Shown: positions 25,047 through 37,200, counted from the stretch's first letter. The stretch is 64,000 nucleotides of DNA from Stratiolaelaps scimitus (GCA_019614645.1 JABWDB010000038.1:682001-746000); one strand, 5' to 3'. Made by a program: numbers and translations. The notes: generated by a model not told the origin, from the letters alone.

Positions 25047-25355
25047 GCTGAGCGAGCCGAAGGACCTCCGAGTCAAAGCACCTCCTCGTTCCGCCCATGT
25101 AGCCCGAAGACGCCCCCCCCCCGCCCCATTTGGGTGCCCATCACCAAGGCGCCACATGCCATTGTGGTCCTGTACGTTGCCACGTCAGCGTCCCGCCTAC
25201 GGGATCTAGAAGCTTGGATCATGGCAGGTTGGCGGAGAATCGTGGGGGTCCTCCGTGAGACACGCGGGAAGAAAGAGGCCGAAGCTGCTGCTGCTGCTGC
25301 TACTCCCACTGCTGGCACCACCACCGAGTTAAGAGAAGAAGACGGAGGCGACTGA
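25047..25355 (+). CDS. Candidate low-complexity coding segment (unrecognised)
   Basis: A frame of 102 codons, closed by TGA at 25044 and TGA at 25353, sits in a GC-rich island. Its parts are a Ser/Pro-rich start (FRPCSPKTPPPRPIW), a possible amphipathic stretch (RLRDLEAWIMAGWRRIVGVL), a poly-Ala run encoded by GCT repeats, and an acidic end (ELREEDGGD). Past the stop, the same frame keeps a strongly charged composition (EDDEELRKGECDS, then GERRDE) before a second stop at about 25464. This is suggestive of a decayed or intron-interrupted coding region. There is no good ATG near the start, and the opposite strand is open as well (25073-25324). I do not recognise the protein. Confidence 0.2.
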   Translation, partial: AERAEGPPSQSTSSFRPCSPKTPPPRPIWVPITKAPHAIVVLYVATSASRLRDLEAWIMAGWRRIVGVLRETRGKKEAEAAAAAATPTAGTTTELREEDGGD

Positions 25356-27577
25356 GAAGACGACGAAGAACTGAGAAAGGGCGAATGTGACAGTCAGAAC
25401 AACCATTGGGTAGCTAAAATGGCTGTGGAGCAGGGCGAACGGAGGGATGAGATCGTGGCTGTGTGACGCAGGGAAACCGAACCAAGACGCCGGGATGAAC
25501 GTCGCTTTTGTCTCCCCAAAGGAAGCGCCCTCGGGGAAGTCCTGCCTAGACTCAGGCTCCCCCGATGTGCTCCTCGTCTGTGCTTGGTTCTCGCAGTCGT
25601 CACATCAGCGACATACTTCTTCGCCCTATAGCTCTTCGTCCCCTAGGCGCTCCCACGACGAACCTCTTGGCTACCAGCTAGCCAGTCACCGTTCGCTCTC
25701 CCAACTCCCGAGTGGTGCGACGTTCCGAACGGGGCAGTAACCACAAAGAACCGATTCACAGATGGTAACATTGCACAGGATACGCACCACACTAAAGGGA
25801 GGAATGGAAGCGAATTCTGGGAGAGACAGAGGTGGAGGACACTGTGAGATCGGTGTGAATTGCACTCTCTTGCACTAGGCATCCCTGTCGGCTTCGAAGA
25901 GCCCTTGAGGTGGACACATCTGCTCAGATCAATTTCTGCGGTAATTATTTTCGTTTCAATTTGATTAGGTGTCTATATTTCACAGATGGCGCAGATACAT
26001 AACTCGGTTGGTTTTTGATTCGAGGGCTGGGCCAATGTGGCCTCAAACCAATACGCATTCTGGAAAAGTTTATCGTAACAAACAGAGACACATTGGCATT
26101 ATGCTATTGTGCTATCTAACATTGACTCTACAATTTTTTGTGCAGCAGATTCACAGAGACAGTGTTATGCAAAATGCCGTGCATGTCACGTTATACCAGG
26201 AAAATGACTAAACGAGTGAAATAACTTTTGCTTTTTTTACCATATCGGACCAATGAACTCTACTAATTCGACGATGTTACAAGTACACAATTAATACACG
26301 CATTGGCTGATACCTGTATTAGTGATTTAGATTTCCAAAGCTGGAATTCTACGAAGTTTCGGCAAACTCTCCCAGGCTGCCGCACAGATATAGTGGTGGA
26401 CATCCTCTGTTCCTAGGAGTCAGGACATTAGTGCCACCATGAACTCTCATCGGGAGCTCGGCTGAGGAGACTTAGCCATAATGAGAGCCCCGTTAGTTAT
26501 GTTGGCTTAAGGGCAAGACAACCTTCCCTTAGTGAAAGCTTGAGCGGTCAGGCTTTTGGCCTCTGGTTTATCTCTCAGTCTGCCAAGTGGCTCCGCTGTC
26601 CCGTCCTGTCAGCTACTAAAGGCCAAGCCTCGGTATGAGTTATGTGCACACTCACCGAGTGTTCGTCGGAATAGCGCGGGAATACAACAAGCAGCTACAC
26701 ATAGTACAACAATACAATACACGTGTCGTCCTCCATAGCTGTTGTATGTTCGTGACATAGCTGTGACACACGAACAGTACCATACATACCAAGCAACCTG
26801 CAGAGTGAATTGTGCCTATTGCTCATTAAATGTCTTTAGAATTTATAGACCACTGACTTAACCAATAAGGCACAGTGCTAGTATTGCTACAGCGGATCAA
26901 CGGGAACGAATAAAGAATATAGATACGCAGAATAACTAGAATAATCAATAACGCGCAAACTTCATGGATTGATTTGCTTTATAAGTCTGATGCTGATGTG
27001 TTGTTTTTTCAAGATTGAGTAAACATACTTTTTGCAATCACTGAAGCATCAACCATTAACACCGCTCGGACAATTAACCGAATTCAAAGTAGTGCTTATT
27101 TATATTTTAAAACTGGTCATTTGCACCGAAAGTTATTTACAAAATACAGAATTTTTACATTATTATTTCTTGGACTAAATTATTTATTTCTCTGTCTGTA
27201 GGCAAATGTTTACGGAATTTATTTTTAGCGTTTAATTAAAAGTTCATGTAGGAATCTTACGAACATGAACCCAATTGCTAGGTATCTATCGCAGCTATGG
27301 ATGAGTCTGGACAACCAGATGGCGGTCAATATTCATGTGCCTCCACCTATGTTATTTTGTCTCTTCTTGCTAACTTGAATTCTATAGTTTAACTTTGTAG
27401 TTACTCCGCCAAATCATTTCATTACCAAAACAGTCCAATCTCACTTGAGTCTTTTTTATTCAATTATAAAAGTGAGCGATAATTATATTCGCTGAACGTG
27501 CAATACATGTAAGGGCAGCCTCCTCTATATATCCTCAATAGAACATTTAAAAGAAGGAGGTCTTACTTAGTCAGTCC
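25356..27577. other. GC-rich to 25.9 kb, then AT-rich non-coding
   Basis: 25.36-25.9 kb continues the GC-rich island with overlapping frames on both strands and no recognised product. From 25.9 kb onward the sequence is AT-richer and holds no feature I can support. Confidence 0.4.
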
Positions 27578-27772
27578 TTAAGTGTACCCAAAAATAGAAA
27601 TTGTGTTGCCACTTTGGGTATCTAAGAAAAATCGTTGCATTAAAAATTCACTTGCACGTGGTTCTCCTGTAGCGGACGATAATCTTTTTCCTAATATCTG
27701 TAGAAAGTCTAATGACCGTATCCCTGGTCCAACCCATGTTCCGAAGGCTGCAGGTCTAAAGTAGCACTCCAC
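27578..27772 (-). pseudogene. Retrotransposon-type protein fragment, decayed C-terminal domain
   Basis: The reverse strand encodes 64 residues containing LDFLQILGKRLSSATGEPRA and then SEFLMQRFFLDTQSGNT. I recognise this as the pattern '..L..LG.R....TG..R....FL.QR.....Q.GN..S..G', seen at the C-terminal end of retrotransposon-encoded proteins in many invertebrates, downstream of the reverse transcriptase. The expected QRGNA is altered to QSGNT, and the family's 'GT' ending reads GYT just before the stop. A TGA lies directly upstream in frame, so the rest of the protein is broken or lost; no reverse-transcriptase motif such as YxDD was found in the upstream kilobase. The exact superfamily is not settled. 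It is a dead fragment, not a host gene. Confidence 0.5.
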
Positions 27773-29066
27773 TCAATCCAATTTCAATCATGTTAAAACG
27801 TAACGTCCGTGTAATATGTGAATGCATTGTACCTTCAACCAAACTAGGCCGTATGGAAATTAACTTTTCTTCTGTCCCGGCGTTCGTTAGTTACTGCTGG
27901 TAAAAATGCAAATGGTCCGTCGCATGAAGGAATCCCATGAAACGCAATGGCTGCAGACGGAAGAAAAGAAAGCTGCTGGTGCTGCTGCTGTTGTCATTGA
28001 TGATGATGACGATAGCATAGCGTGGGGCATACACCGTTGGGGTGGACACTTCTGTGTTCCCCGTTGACGTGTCATCACCCGATTCTCACTCAGCGTCGTT
28101 GGTTGCACAAAGTTCGAATTGGTGATGCGGCTTGTGAGTGGGCGTCGTACTACATAACGGCCATTTAGCACAGCTGCGGCAACGACATGCTATCCCTGCG
28201 CCCAGTCGGTACGTACCTAGGTTGGTTGAGTTGTCGACAGAATAGCTAGGATTCTGCGTTAGGGAAGGCGACTCGGCCGAGTTGGTGCCTCCTGCTTTCA
28301 AAGCGAGACAAGCCAGATGTCTGCGGGTACAGAAGCGCTGGAGTACGAAGCCTTTAGTCGTCTTGGGATACTGGCACTAGCTACGGTCTTGGAAAGAGCC
28401 TTGTCCTTCGTTTCATACAAAACATGACAGTAAGCAGGCCAGTCCGTGGACAGGCTGTTGGTACAGGTATACAGGTCGACAGGTATATAGATAGCGAGAA
28501 CGAGTTGCGCAGAGAGCGCGCGTTTGTATACCTGTCTGAGAGAGGGAGAGAGAGGAAGCGAGCAGAATTGTATGGTAGACGTCTTCTCATCAGGTATTTA
28601 TACAAACGGTGCAAGCTGACACACAAACATAAATCCCCTTCCCGTCGACGGAGTTGGCATCGCGAGAAAGACCCTTTCGTCGCGTAGTCAGCAATTCGGA
28701 TAATGGACGCACTCGCCGTGCGGGTGACTTCCACGCCTCTAACTTGTCCTACGCTGCAGGACAATACCAGGCATTGAGCATTTTGCATTGAGCATGTCGG
28801 AAAATAACAACACGAGTTGGCAAGCGAACAAACGATGGATGAACAACAAGGAACAGCTGAAGAACTGCAGAGTTAATGATAGATCGAAAATTTAATAAAA
28901 TATACATGGGCGACTTTTTCGTATTCAACGATTCCCTCATACTAGTCACTTAGCTCATGGTGAAGGCTCAATCACTATCTAACAGTGATATGTCAGAATC
29001 TTGGCGTAGTGCAGCGGAATTGCAACGAATGCTGGTAAATATGTTATAAAAAGTACGACTTTTCCT
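27773..29066. other. Non-coding; GC-richer 27.9-28.75 kb
   Basis: Frames on both strands (28381-28788 on -, 28424-28687 on +) are coloured by a GA/CT-rich run near 28540-28560. No similarity is recognised and there is no further retrotransposon sequence. Confidence 0.4.
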
Positions 29067-29093
29067 TATATATATATATATATATATATATAA
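29067..29093. repeat. (AT)n microsatellite
   Basis: About thirteen AT units, uninterrupted. Confidence 0.95.
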
Positions 29094-30893
29094 ATGTGTA
29101 AAAGTTCGCCGGCAGTTATCTAAGAAAGCGTGGCTGTTTGGATAATCATCCATGGAGTTGTTTTATTTTTTTAGTAGAAAATAAAGTGTTTTGCTAGAAA
29201 AGAAGACAGACATAAGCTTAGTTATTATGTTAACTGCATTTGGCAGTTACAGCGCAGTCTGCTCTCAACACCGCTATAGTTTCATATCATCCATCAGCAG
29301 TGCGAGGCTAAGCGTTATAAATTAATGACAATTTGCAATTATATAATGCACTATGTATTATATATAATTGAAAGATATCTTGGTACATTGACCATCTAAG
29401 TGCAGAGAGTCCTAATTATTTTTTAAGTATTTTATTTTAGATGAATAAATCCAGCGGACGTCTCATTAAAATGTATTCTTGGTTATCTAGCAGTCCTAGT
29501 TACAACATAGTAACGAGCGCAGCGCTAAACAAGTGTGACTTCAGCAGATTGTCGCCCTTCTAAAGCCGGAAGCCCGACTATACGGCTCATGACAAAAACC
29601 ATTTGCGCCCAGATGTATAGTCTGACTAAGTCGGCAAATTTACTAGAGCTCGAATTCATTACTTTTTTGTAGATTTAATCGAATCATGAGCATACTCGTC
29701 CACTGCAATAGGACACAAAATCTTGAAAGATTAGCATGTAATGAACGTAACTCGTTTTTGTAGAAAGCATGTTATATCAACCATTAGGTTTACCTCGTAA
29801 CTTTCCGATTAGTATATTTTTCTTTACCTATAGTATACGCGCAATGGTGAGAATAAGTGGAATGTCGTGGTATCGGGTCGCGCTATGTAAAATCACAGGG
29901 GCAGCGGCGTGCACAAATTTCCCATCGAGCTTCAAAGGGAGAGCTCGTACTTGGGTTCATCTTTGTCTATCTGTACCTCGTGAAAGGGAGCTGCTGAAAT
30001 GAGAGATCTGAAAGCGTCGACGACAAATGTGGGCGTCGTTTAGAAAGCGATAGAAACAACGGAGAAGAGGGAGAAAGAAATGCATTTTCGCCTGCTAACT
30101 CCATACGCTATTACCGTGCGTGCACCAGTGTTAGGGACCATTGGTCCAAATTCACCTTGCTTCATCCGCACTTCTGCCAGGGGACAGATATGATGTCTAT
30201 TCCGTGAAAGCGCTCGGCGGACACGCCATCTTTATATTATTGCTGCATTTCAAACGAGTCGTTATTCACAATGGCAGTCCAGTATATTTTCATACCATCT
30301 GCCAGCCTGCAGACTCAGACGTACACACCTCACCCGGCTGGCTCTTCCTTTTCTTTTCTCTCTCTCTCTCATCTGGTGCCGAACAAAAGAGCGGTTGAAA
30401 ACGCAGGGCGATTGGGTCCCTGAGAACTTGAGCACTCACCCACCGTTCGGGGAAAATGCAGAAAGACCTTCGACGGCGCTGCTATGCTCTCCTCCTCTCA
30501 CCCCGCGCGCTTTCTCAACCGGAGTCGTCGTTGTCGCGCGGCCTTTGTTGTGGTCCTTTTCGGGGCTGTTTGCTTCTGTTCCGTTTTGTTGTGGGTGAAG
30601 TTTGACTCCGCCATCCGGCGTCATAGGAACATTCGACGCGGGCCGTACTGATGTGTGAGGGTGGATATATTGTACAATGTGAGGAGGGTGAAGATGCTGT
30701 AGTTCATTTTTCTTGAAGGCACACCAAACTACGGTTCGCTCACAGACATGGACGGTAGTAGACAGCAGACCTGATTGCGACAGCGTAGCCGGCCGAGCGC
30801 TTTTCATATCTTCCTATCTAGCGACAGTCATCGCTTGCGCCAGCTGGCCGCCGAGCCGATAACAAAGACTGAAGCCAACGGAATGATGATATA
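29094..30893. other. Non-coding; GC-richer from about 29.9 kb
   Basis: A short CT run lies near 30355-30371. Frames 29769-30002, 30141-30398 and 30395-30598 (+) and 30436-30807 (-) are unrecognised. Confidence 0.4.
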
Positions 30894-30918
30894 CACAGGG
30901 TGTTCGAAAGGTTAAGCA
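30894..30918 (+). repeat. Transposon-terminus-like motif (facing right)
   Basis: The 25 bases begin CACAGGGTGTTCGAAAGGTT. They match the reverse complement of 36278-36302 (CACAGGGTGTTCGAAAAGTT) at 23 of 25 positions. Ends beginning (TATA)CAGGGTGTYC are common for Tc1/mariner-type DNA transposons and their non-autonomous relatives in arthropods. Here ATATA precedes the motif. No target-site duplication shared with 36303 could be seen. Confidence 0.55.
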
Positions 30919-31270
30919 ATCCTATGGGAGAAAGAGAGAGAGACTAAGCAAAGTTTTCCGATTCCGAAGGCAACCTACCCTACAAGTGTTATCTTTAGTT
31001 TTTCTGCCAATACATGTTTATTTAGAACCGTGTATGCTAAAGCAAAAATATATTTGCATAAAGTTATGCCCCTAGGGCAGCAACCTTTGAAAATCTTCAA
31101 GCGCTGGTCAAATCCTTTAAGATTTCCTCTACAATTTCTCCTTCGTTTTAAAATGCTATCTATGTAAGTATCTACAGAAAAATGAAAGGAAAAACATTCA
31201 CAAAGGGTTATGTTCAACACCAGCAAACTTCGTTAGTCGCCTACACGGCTCCATCGCTCCCCGAACAACC

Positions 31271-31295
31271 TATATATATATATATATATATATAT
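31271..31295. repeat. (AT)n microsatellite
   Basis: About twelve AT units, uninterrupted, followed by GTGTG. Confidence 0.95.
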
Positions 31296-31902
31296 GTGTG
31301 GGAATGGCTAGAGCTAGGTAGATGGCCAAAGGGAAAACATCAAAGTTATTTGGATGATCGACTGTGATGGTTTTATATCGTCAGATCGAAGAGACGGACA
31401 GGCGTACACTTCTCTCGTGGCTAGCTTCTTCAGACTAGTCTTTCTCTCTACCTCTCTCTTACCTACTACCGCCAATATTAACCGATAGGGGCACCTCCTC
31501 CTCACTCTTGCCTTGTATGGCCCGTTATTCGAATATATACGTTCTAGCCCATTGGCATTGCTCTTCAGTGAAATTTAAGATGACAGACATCGCTGATGTG
31601 ATATTAAGCACGTATTCGGGGGGCATTTTTAGTAAAACTCATTAAATAAATACTTGCAAAATGGTTGATATTTTAAGTCAATATAAAGCTAGCTTTCCTC
31701 ACTTTACATCATTTTCAATTATACTGACTCCTGATAGAAGGTGCGCTGGTGACACAATAATATAATGATAATTGTAAAAATAATACTAACCTAGCCCTAC
31801 TTACTCATTAAATTAATAATAATGGTAACAGGCATATTCGTAAAACATATAACTCTTTTAACAAAAGCAGCGACATTGTAAGTTCGCGAGTTTTAATAGC
31901 TT

Positions 31903-31904
<2 letters not shown>

Positions 31905-31943
<39 letters not shown>

Positions 31944-31962
31944 AGAGAGAGAGAGAGAGAGT
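31905..31962. repeat. Compound (AT)n-(GA)n microsatellite
   Basis: About 36 bases of AT pass directly into about 20 bases of GA. This is the longest simple-sequence block in the window. Confidence 0.95.
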
Positions 31963-33364
31963 CTGTTATATATTATAAAGCAAAAGTACTATTGGCTATA
32001 AAAATTGGTTATCAGGTCGATCCATCATATGACAATGATGACGACCATACCTCATCGTTTGAGACAAAAGTCATAAAAGTCAGTACAACTGAATCGCTCG
32101 CTTCAAGTGGATTCTTCTGAGAGCAGGCGTTGCTGGGTCAGTTCTATCTGAACCTTTCTCTCTCCCTGTTCCGCAATGCAACGACGAAGTTGGCGCGCTG
32201 CATCACCAACTCAGAACGGCTGGCTCCAGGGCACTCTAATGTGTTCCATTGCGGGGGATGGGGCGTTGCTCTCTGTCGAGCGAATAGGAGCGAATGAAAG
32301 GGTCGTTCAGGCGGTCTTGTCCTAGGTGAATTAAGCTAACTCAATTAAGAACCCAGCCCATCTCCTGTTTCACGGCATATCTTTGCCCACACTTTTCCTC
32401 CATTGCGGCAAAATATCCCCTGCCGCTTCGGCTGTGTCGTTTCCGCAAGAACCCTCACAAAAACAGTACGCGACATCCCCCACACATTAGATAGGCCATC
32501 ACGCGCTGCAACCGAGCCTCAAGCCCCCCCCCCCGTATCGTGGCGATACTGAGGCTAACGTTCGCGATTCAGACGATTTTCCCGTTATTTTGGAAGGCCG
32601 AAGAAAATGCTAATAAATAGAGGCGAGCAGCAACTCCATTTCCCCCCTGCTCCTTCTGTTAAGAAGCATATGTTACAATTTTGATCGCAACTCAGCGCGT
32701 ATACACAGACACACGCGCGCCACCTCTGTGTGGCACTATATAAAGATAGTACATCAATATATAACAGAGCTGGAAAAATTGGCAAAGTGGCACAGCTTGG
32801 ACTATCGAGCAACGTCGGCAAGGGGAAATGGAGCTTCAAAAATGTTAGTTAACAAATAGCCAAATGCAGCTAGGAGAAGATCAAAGCAACTACAGGCAGG
32901 CGCCACGTCATGCGTTATATTGGTGGCGTCAAGTAAGCTTCTTCTCACGAAAGCTGCCTCAATCTTCATTGTCTTTCTTTAACATACTCAATGTCCCTCT
33001 AACTTGGCTTAATATAATATAGTGTCCGTGGAGATTTGGCTTAATGTAGGTGATGTTCCCCAAGGCAACGCGTGCACCAAAAATATGATTTTATTTAGGA
33101 AGTGAGCGAAGCTAAGAAATATTTGGCTCTTAGAGTAAAGGAGTATATGGAGCCCTTTAAAGTCGCCCCTTGAAACGCCTTCATGTTAGTAATAGCATAT
33201 TTGTCAACCATTCAGCCAAAACCTCTTCAGATTGCTTTCGCAGTATGCGTTAGGTGGCTGCAGAAGGCCCATAGGCACCCAAAATATTTCATCGGTATTA
33301 TCCGCCACTCACCCTGTCTCTTTTCCAGAAACCAAAAACTGTTTGATTTCCAAAAATTGACGTT

Positions 33365-33473
33365 CTGTTTTTTTTATCTTTCTTTACACAGAGCTCTGCA
33401 GCCATAGCTCGGAATCGAACAAACGCAACGTCAAATGACCGCCCTGGCCTTAACATATTGTCTTTCCATCGCC
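33365..33473 (-). repeat. SINE-like element with B box and A-rich tail
   Basis: On the - strand, GTTCGATTCC at 33420-33411 matches the B box. About 40 bases upstream, TATGTTAAGGCC is a poor A-box candidate. Downstream comes CAGAGCTCTGTGTAAAG and then an A-rich run (33386-33365, reading AAAGAAAGATAAAAAAAAC). A Pol III-type internal promoter followed by an A-rich tail fits a SINE. It does not share the body of the 15.3-kb family. Confidence 0.4.
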
Positions 33474-35881
33474 TAGGACGCCCTCTCCTAGAGCGAATCT
33501 AGCACCACGCCTAAGCATATCCATGAACGGAGTCAACGAAAAGAATGAACAATAATGGTGCTCAGGACAATTCCAACGGACAGTTAGTGGTTGAGAAGCT
33601 GGGTCCGCAAAACGATTTATTGATCTCTACTTGAAGTATCCTTTTTTGGTGAAAGTCAGATTCCCACCTGACCCGTCAGAGGCTGGCTGTCACTGAGGGC
33701 AGCACTGCCTTGAATTTCCCCATGTGATGATTGGTAAATCCAGCCGGCCACTCTTTGCCATCGAGTGATCTTTGTGGCACCTAAATGGTGCTGTCACATT
33801 GTGTGGTTTTGAGGATCGACGACTATCGGCTTATGTTTATCTATATATCAAAATGGTGAGGGGCAGGTACGTTCTCAAAAGGACGTTCTATAGTTAATTG
33901 CTTTCGCCTCTTATTCAAATGTATTATAGGTCCGATGTTGACACCAAGGCCTACGTTGATACCTGTTTACACAACACTAATTTATGTCACCTTCCTCGTG
34001 TTGATATAAGGGAGAGAAGATGTTCTATATCACTAACGATTTGAAGTGTGAACTCCAAGTTTAAAGTGTGACTGAACAAGCAGCATATCGTGTATTATCT
34101 GTTATATCTATTCGACTCTCTGAAACCAGTGAAGTTTCATATCTGCCAGCTGCATATGGATCGATTCATGCCCTTGCGCGGACACCAGGGGAATCTACCG
34201 TCCTTTCAACAAGTCCCGCATCGACGTATGATATTCCATTAGACAATACAATTGGCCTGGAACGTTTCTGATAGACAGATAGGAAGTTCGGTGCCATTAT
34301 GGAACTTTTTATCAGTATTGTCAACGAATCAACGAAGCGCAATGGTCCGAGCTGTGCTTACACACGAGATGTCAGAATACTCGAACAGCTTAGCCGAGCC
34401 GAATATTATAACAGAGAGCTCGTTCAGCTGCATATATATATATATACATCTTGCATCGCATAGCATACCATTAACTACTACTTGCTGCGTGTGTAAGTGT
34501 CAGAAGGTGGCGTCACTGGAGTGCACATGCTGCACAACACCGATGCGACAGGAAAAACCCATTTAAAGGTTCGCATTGCGTAACTCCTTGCGATAGCCAG
34601 ATGGCCTCCCGCTGGCGTGTGCCAGTTGTTCATTATTCTTTTTCTTCTAGATCCATCCAAAGAAAGTAACCGAAGTATCATCGTCTAGGGTAGAGGAATA
34701 GCTGACTCTTGAGAGAAATGGCCATCTTTGGGCACAAGTTGGGCCCACTGGTCGCTCCCCCAAACGATCCTGCTCGATCTGTTTAGTATGAAGGAGAGCG
34801 AGAGAGAGAAAGTGAGAGAGATACTCGTGTTGTTCAGAAACACACGCAAAGCACCCATACACTTTTCTTTCAAGTGCAAGTCCTAGGAAAGTTAAATCGA
34901 CCTGCTGCTGCTGGTTAGCCATATAGTGTGTGCGAGTAGTTTCATGCGATATATCGTATACTGACTGATGCATGGTGAAAACCATCCAAATTGCTTGCAG
35001 TAGCGAATAGCAGCAGAAAGGGCTCTGCTTTCTCTTTGGTTTCGTCCGCCGCCCTCGTAAAAATATACGCTGCTGCCGCTGCCGGTGAACTAGCTAGGCC
35101 TCATTCGGTTGCTCGCTCGCTCGCTCGCCTCCACCGCACATAGAAGAACGAGTGGATACGAAGTACGGGGCATTGGGATAAATAAATAACCCTAACCTCT
35201 GCTGCGTGGTTGGCGCATTACTACTTCGCCTTTTTCTGTCTGCCGCGCCGTCTAACTGGTACCTTGATGTGTCTATGTCCGATTCAAGAGCTGCGGCGTC
35301 TACTGTTTTTTATCGAGTCACACAAACTGAGTTTCATCTCTTCATCTCTGCTTGCAATATAATTATACATTAGAGTGAAAGAGAGCCCCCGTTCGTAAAT
35401 TAATTAAGACTGATTGAAAGCTTTCACTCCAATGTTTGTGTATATGTCGCTAGAGCGACGCTCATGCTTCTCCAACTGTTGACTTTTCACGTCATCATCA
35501 TCACCGTGGTATATAATTAAATATCTTCTACATAAAGCCAGAATGCGCTCATCTAGTTAATAAATAGCAATATACCTATACATTCTGAACTTGTTGTGCT
35601 GTCGAAAATTTCGGCCAGGTGACTGCAATGAAAAATTTCCAGTTTATAAAATAGTTTGATAGGAGACAATCTTGATTGTGTTGTGGCGCTGAGGGGAGGA
35701 GACCAAACTCAGGACCGGATCCTCATCTTTCTTCATCTATGAATTCTTGCCAGGTACGACACAGTTGAAAGGTAAGCAAAGCATTGAGCTGAGAGTCGGC
35801 TCAAAAGTAGAGATCCCTAATTCAAACTCAATCATTTGTTTAAATTATTTAAGTTGTTAATATCAGTTCTTCGTGCAGGTA
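33474..35881. other. Non-coding; GC-rich 34.6-35.3 kb
   Basis: A short AT run lies at 34431-34446, GA-rich patches near 34797-34825, and a (CTCG)n run at 35111-35128. Two short + frames (34068-34271 and one starting at ATG 34299) are not recognised. The GC-rich CTCG/CTG patch near 35.1 kb could be a promoter or 5'UTR but shows no definable start site. Confidence 0.4.
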
Positions 35882-35945
35882 CGTTTGATCCGCGTGGATG
35901 TCAGTGCATTCTCCACCGTAAAAACAAAATTGCCCCACTGCGCCA
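35882..35945 (-). repeat. tRNA-like head with a perfect A box
   Basis: On the - strand, TGGCGCAGTGG (35945-35935) is a perfect Pol III A box (TRGYNNARNGG). A degenerate B box, GGATCAAACG (35891-35882), lies 54 bases downstream, about ten more than in a standard tRNA. No acceptor pairing is seen. It is read as a decayed tRNA-derived repeat. Confidence 0.35.
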
Positions 35946-36277
35946 CGGGGAGAGATGTGAGCGTAGGTATCGCTAACATGACGACCTTTCAACTGTTGTC
36001 AGCAAATTGAAGCTGTTTCTGTCTAGTCACCTTCGTGTAGTTTCCATTGATGTTTGTAGTGGTGCTTACCTGAAATATAAATTATATAGGTGAATATTAG
36101 TGATTAAAACCATCATGACAAATCTGAGGGACACTTGTTTGTTACAAAGAGTTGGTGATCATTCGAAGGTGGACGAGAGCTCGGAAGGTCACGAAACTCA
36201 ATGGCGTTCAAAAATGTCACGCAACCCTAATTATCACGTTTCTTCTCGATTGCTTCGAATCCCTCACAGATAAGTCG

Positions 36278-36302
36278 TGCGTAACTTTTCGAACACCCTG
36301 TG
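36278..36302 (-). repeat. Transposon-terminus-like motif (facing left)
   Basis: TAACTTTTCGAACACCCTG is the inverted partner of the motif at 30894-30918 (23 of 25 matches over the full length). Together they would bound 5.4 kb. Confidence 0.55.
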
Positions 36303-36352
36303 CATGGTCTTTTTACGGTGGGTCGAGTGGCTTCTTTGACTGCTCTAGGATT

Positions 36353-36378
36353 ACATGACCTTCCAAACACCCTGTAAA
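36353..36378 (-). repeat. Second left-facing terminus-like motif
   Basis: ACATGACCTTCCAAACACCC followed by TGTAAA is a diverged version of the motif 75 bp earlier, in the same orientation. Two like-facing ends this close suggest nested insertions or a short duplicated end rather than one simple element. Confidence 0.45.
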
Positions 36379-36481
36379 TACAAATGCAATAATCGAATAC
36401 GGTATTGCACGTCCGTTAAAAAATACTCTTGCATATTCATAATCTTAGCTCTGGTATTATTGCAAGCCATAAGTAAATTTT

Positions 36482-36550
36482 CCAACATCTAACGTCTACG
36501 GTACTGCTTTCGCCATTGCTGCTGGCATAAATAGACCCACTGCTGCGAAA
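36482..36550 (-). repeat. SINE-like body copy (15.3-kb family)
   Basis: The + strand carries CCAACATCTAACGTCTACGG, then TACTGCTTTCGCCATTGCTG and ATAGACCCACTGCTGCG. Reverse-complemented, this aligns with the body at 15378-15450 from the CGCAGCA junction onward. The region where the tRNA-like head should be (36551 onward) keeps only a faint resemblance to the B box. Confidence 0.65.
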
Positions 36551-37200
36551 TTCATTGATCTCTCCTTTTTCACTTCAGAATTTTATTTCATCAATTTACA
36601 GAGCCTCTTCCTATTGAATCCTCTTCCGAACTAATCAAAGACTATGCATTTCCATAAAGAGTTGCTCGCTATAAGCAAAGTAGTCAACGTTCCCATTCGA
36701 AGCGAATGATTCTCTGTGCCACTTCCAGGATTCATGTTCAATTTTGATATTTCAATTTCATCATGGTCGGCCTTAGTATCGCCTGCGCACCTACCCCCGA
36801 CTGCACCGTCAAGCCAGACATTTAAGAGCATTTATCAAAACTGTCAAATGCCAGGATTCTCTGAGGGTGAATCGGATAGGATCGGACAGCACAGCAGATG
36901 TATGAGCACACCAGGTACACAAGCACGTGTATAGGAAGACAAATACACACACGCACACACACATATGAATGCACATTATTTACAGGAGTCACCTTTTGCT
37001 CATACTGCAACAGCAGCAGTTCGCTTAGTAGCTTATTCAGTATCCAACCGTACCTCCATATTTATCTTGCATACATAGCTTGTTTACGTGATCTATGACA
37101 CACGTTTTTAGGCCGTTATTGTGCCGTTGTACGGCTGTTTTAATATTCGCTCTTGCATTATCTTGCTAGCGAAGACATATGGAAGTTAATGTTTACCATG

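Larger units (their letters stand above)
30919..33364. other. Non-coding with two (AT)n arrays
   Basis: Besides the microsatellites at 31271-31295 and 31905-31962 there is a C run at 32526-32534. The frame 32585-32839 (-) is unrecognised. This interval would be internal sequence if 30894 and 36302 were the ends of one element, but no transposase is recognisable. Confidence 0.4.
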
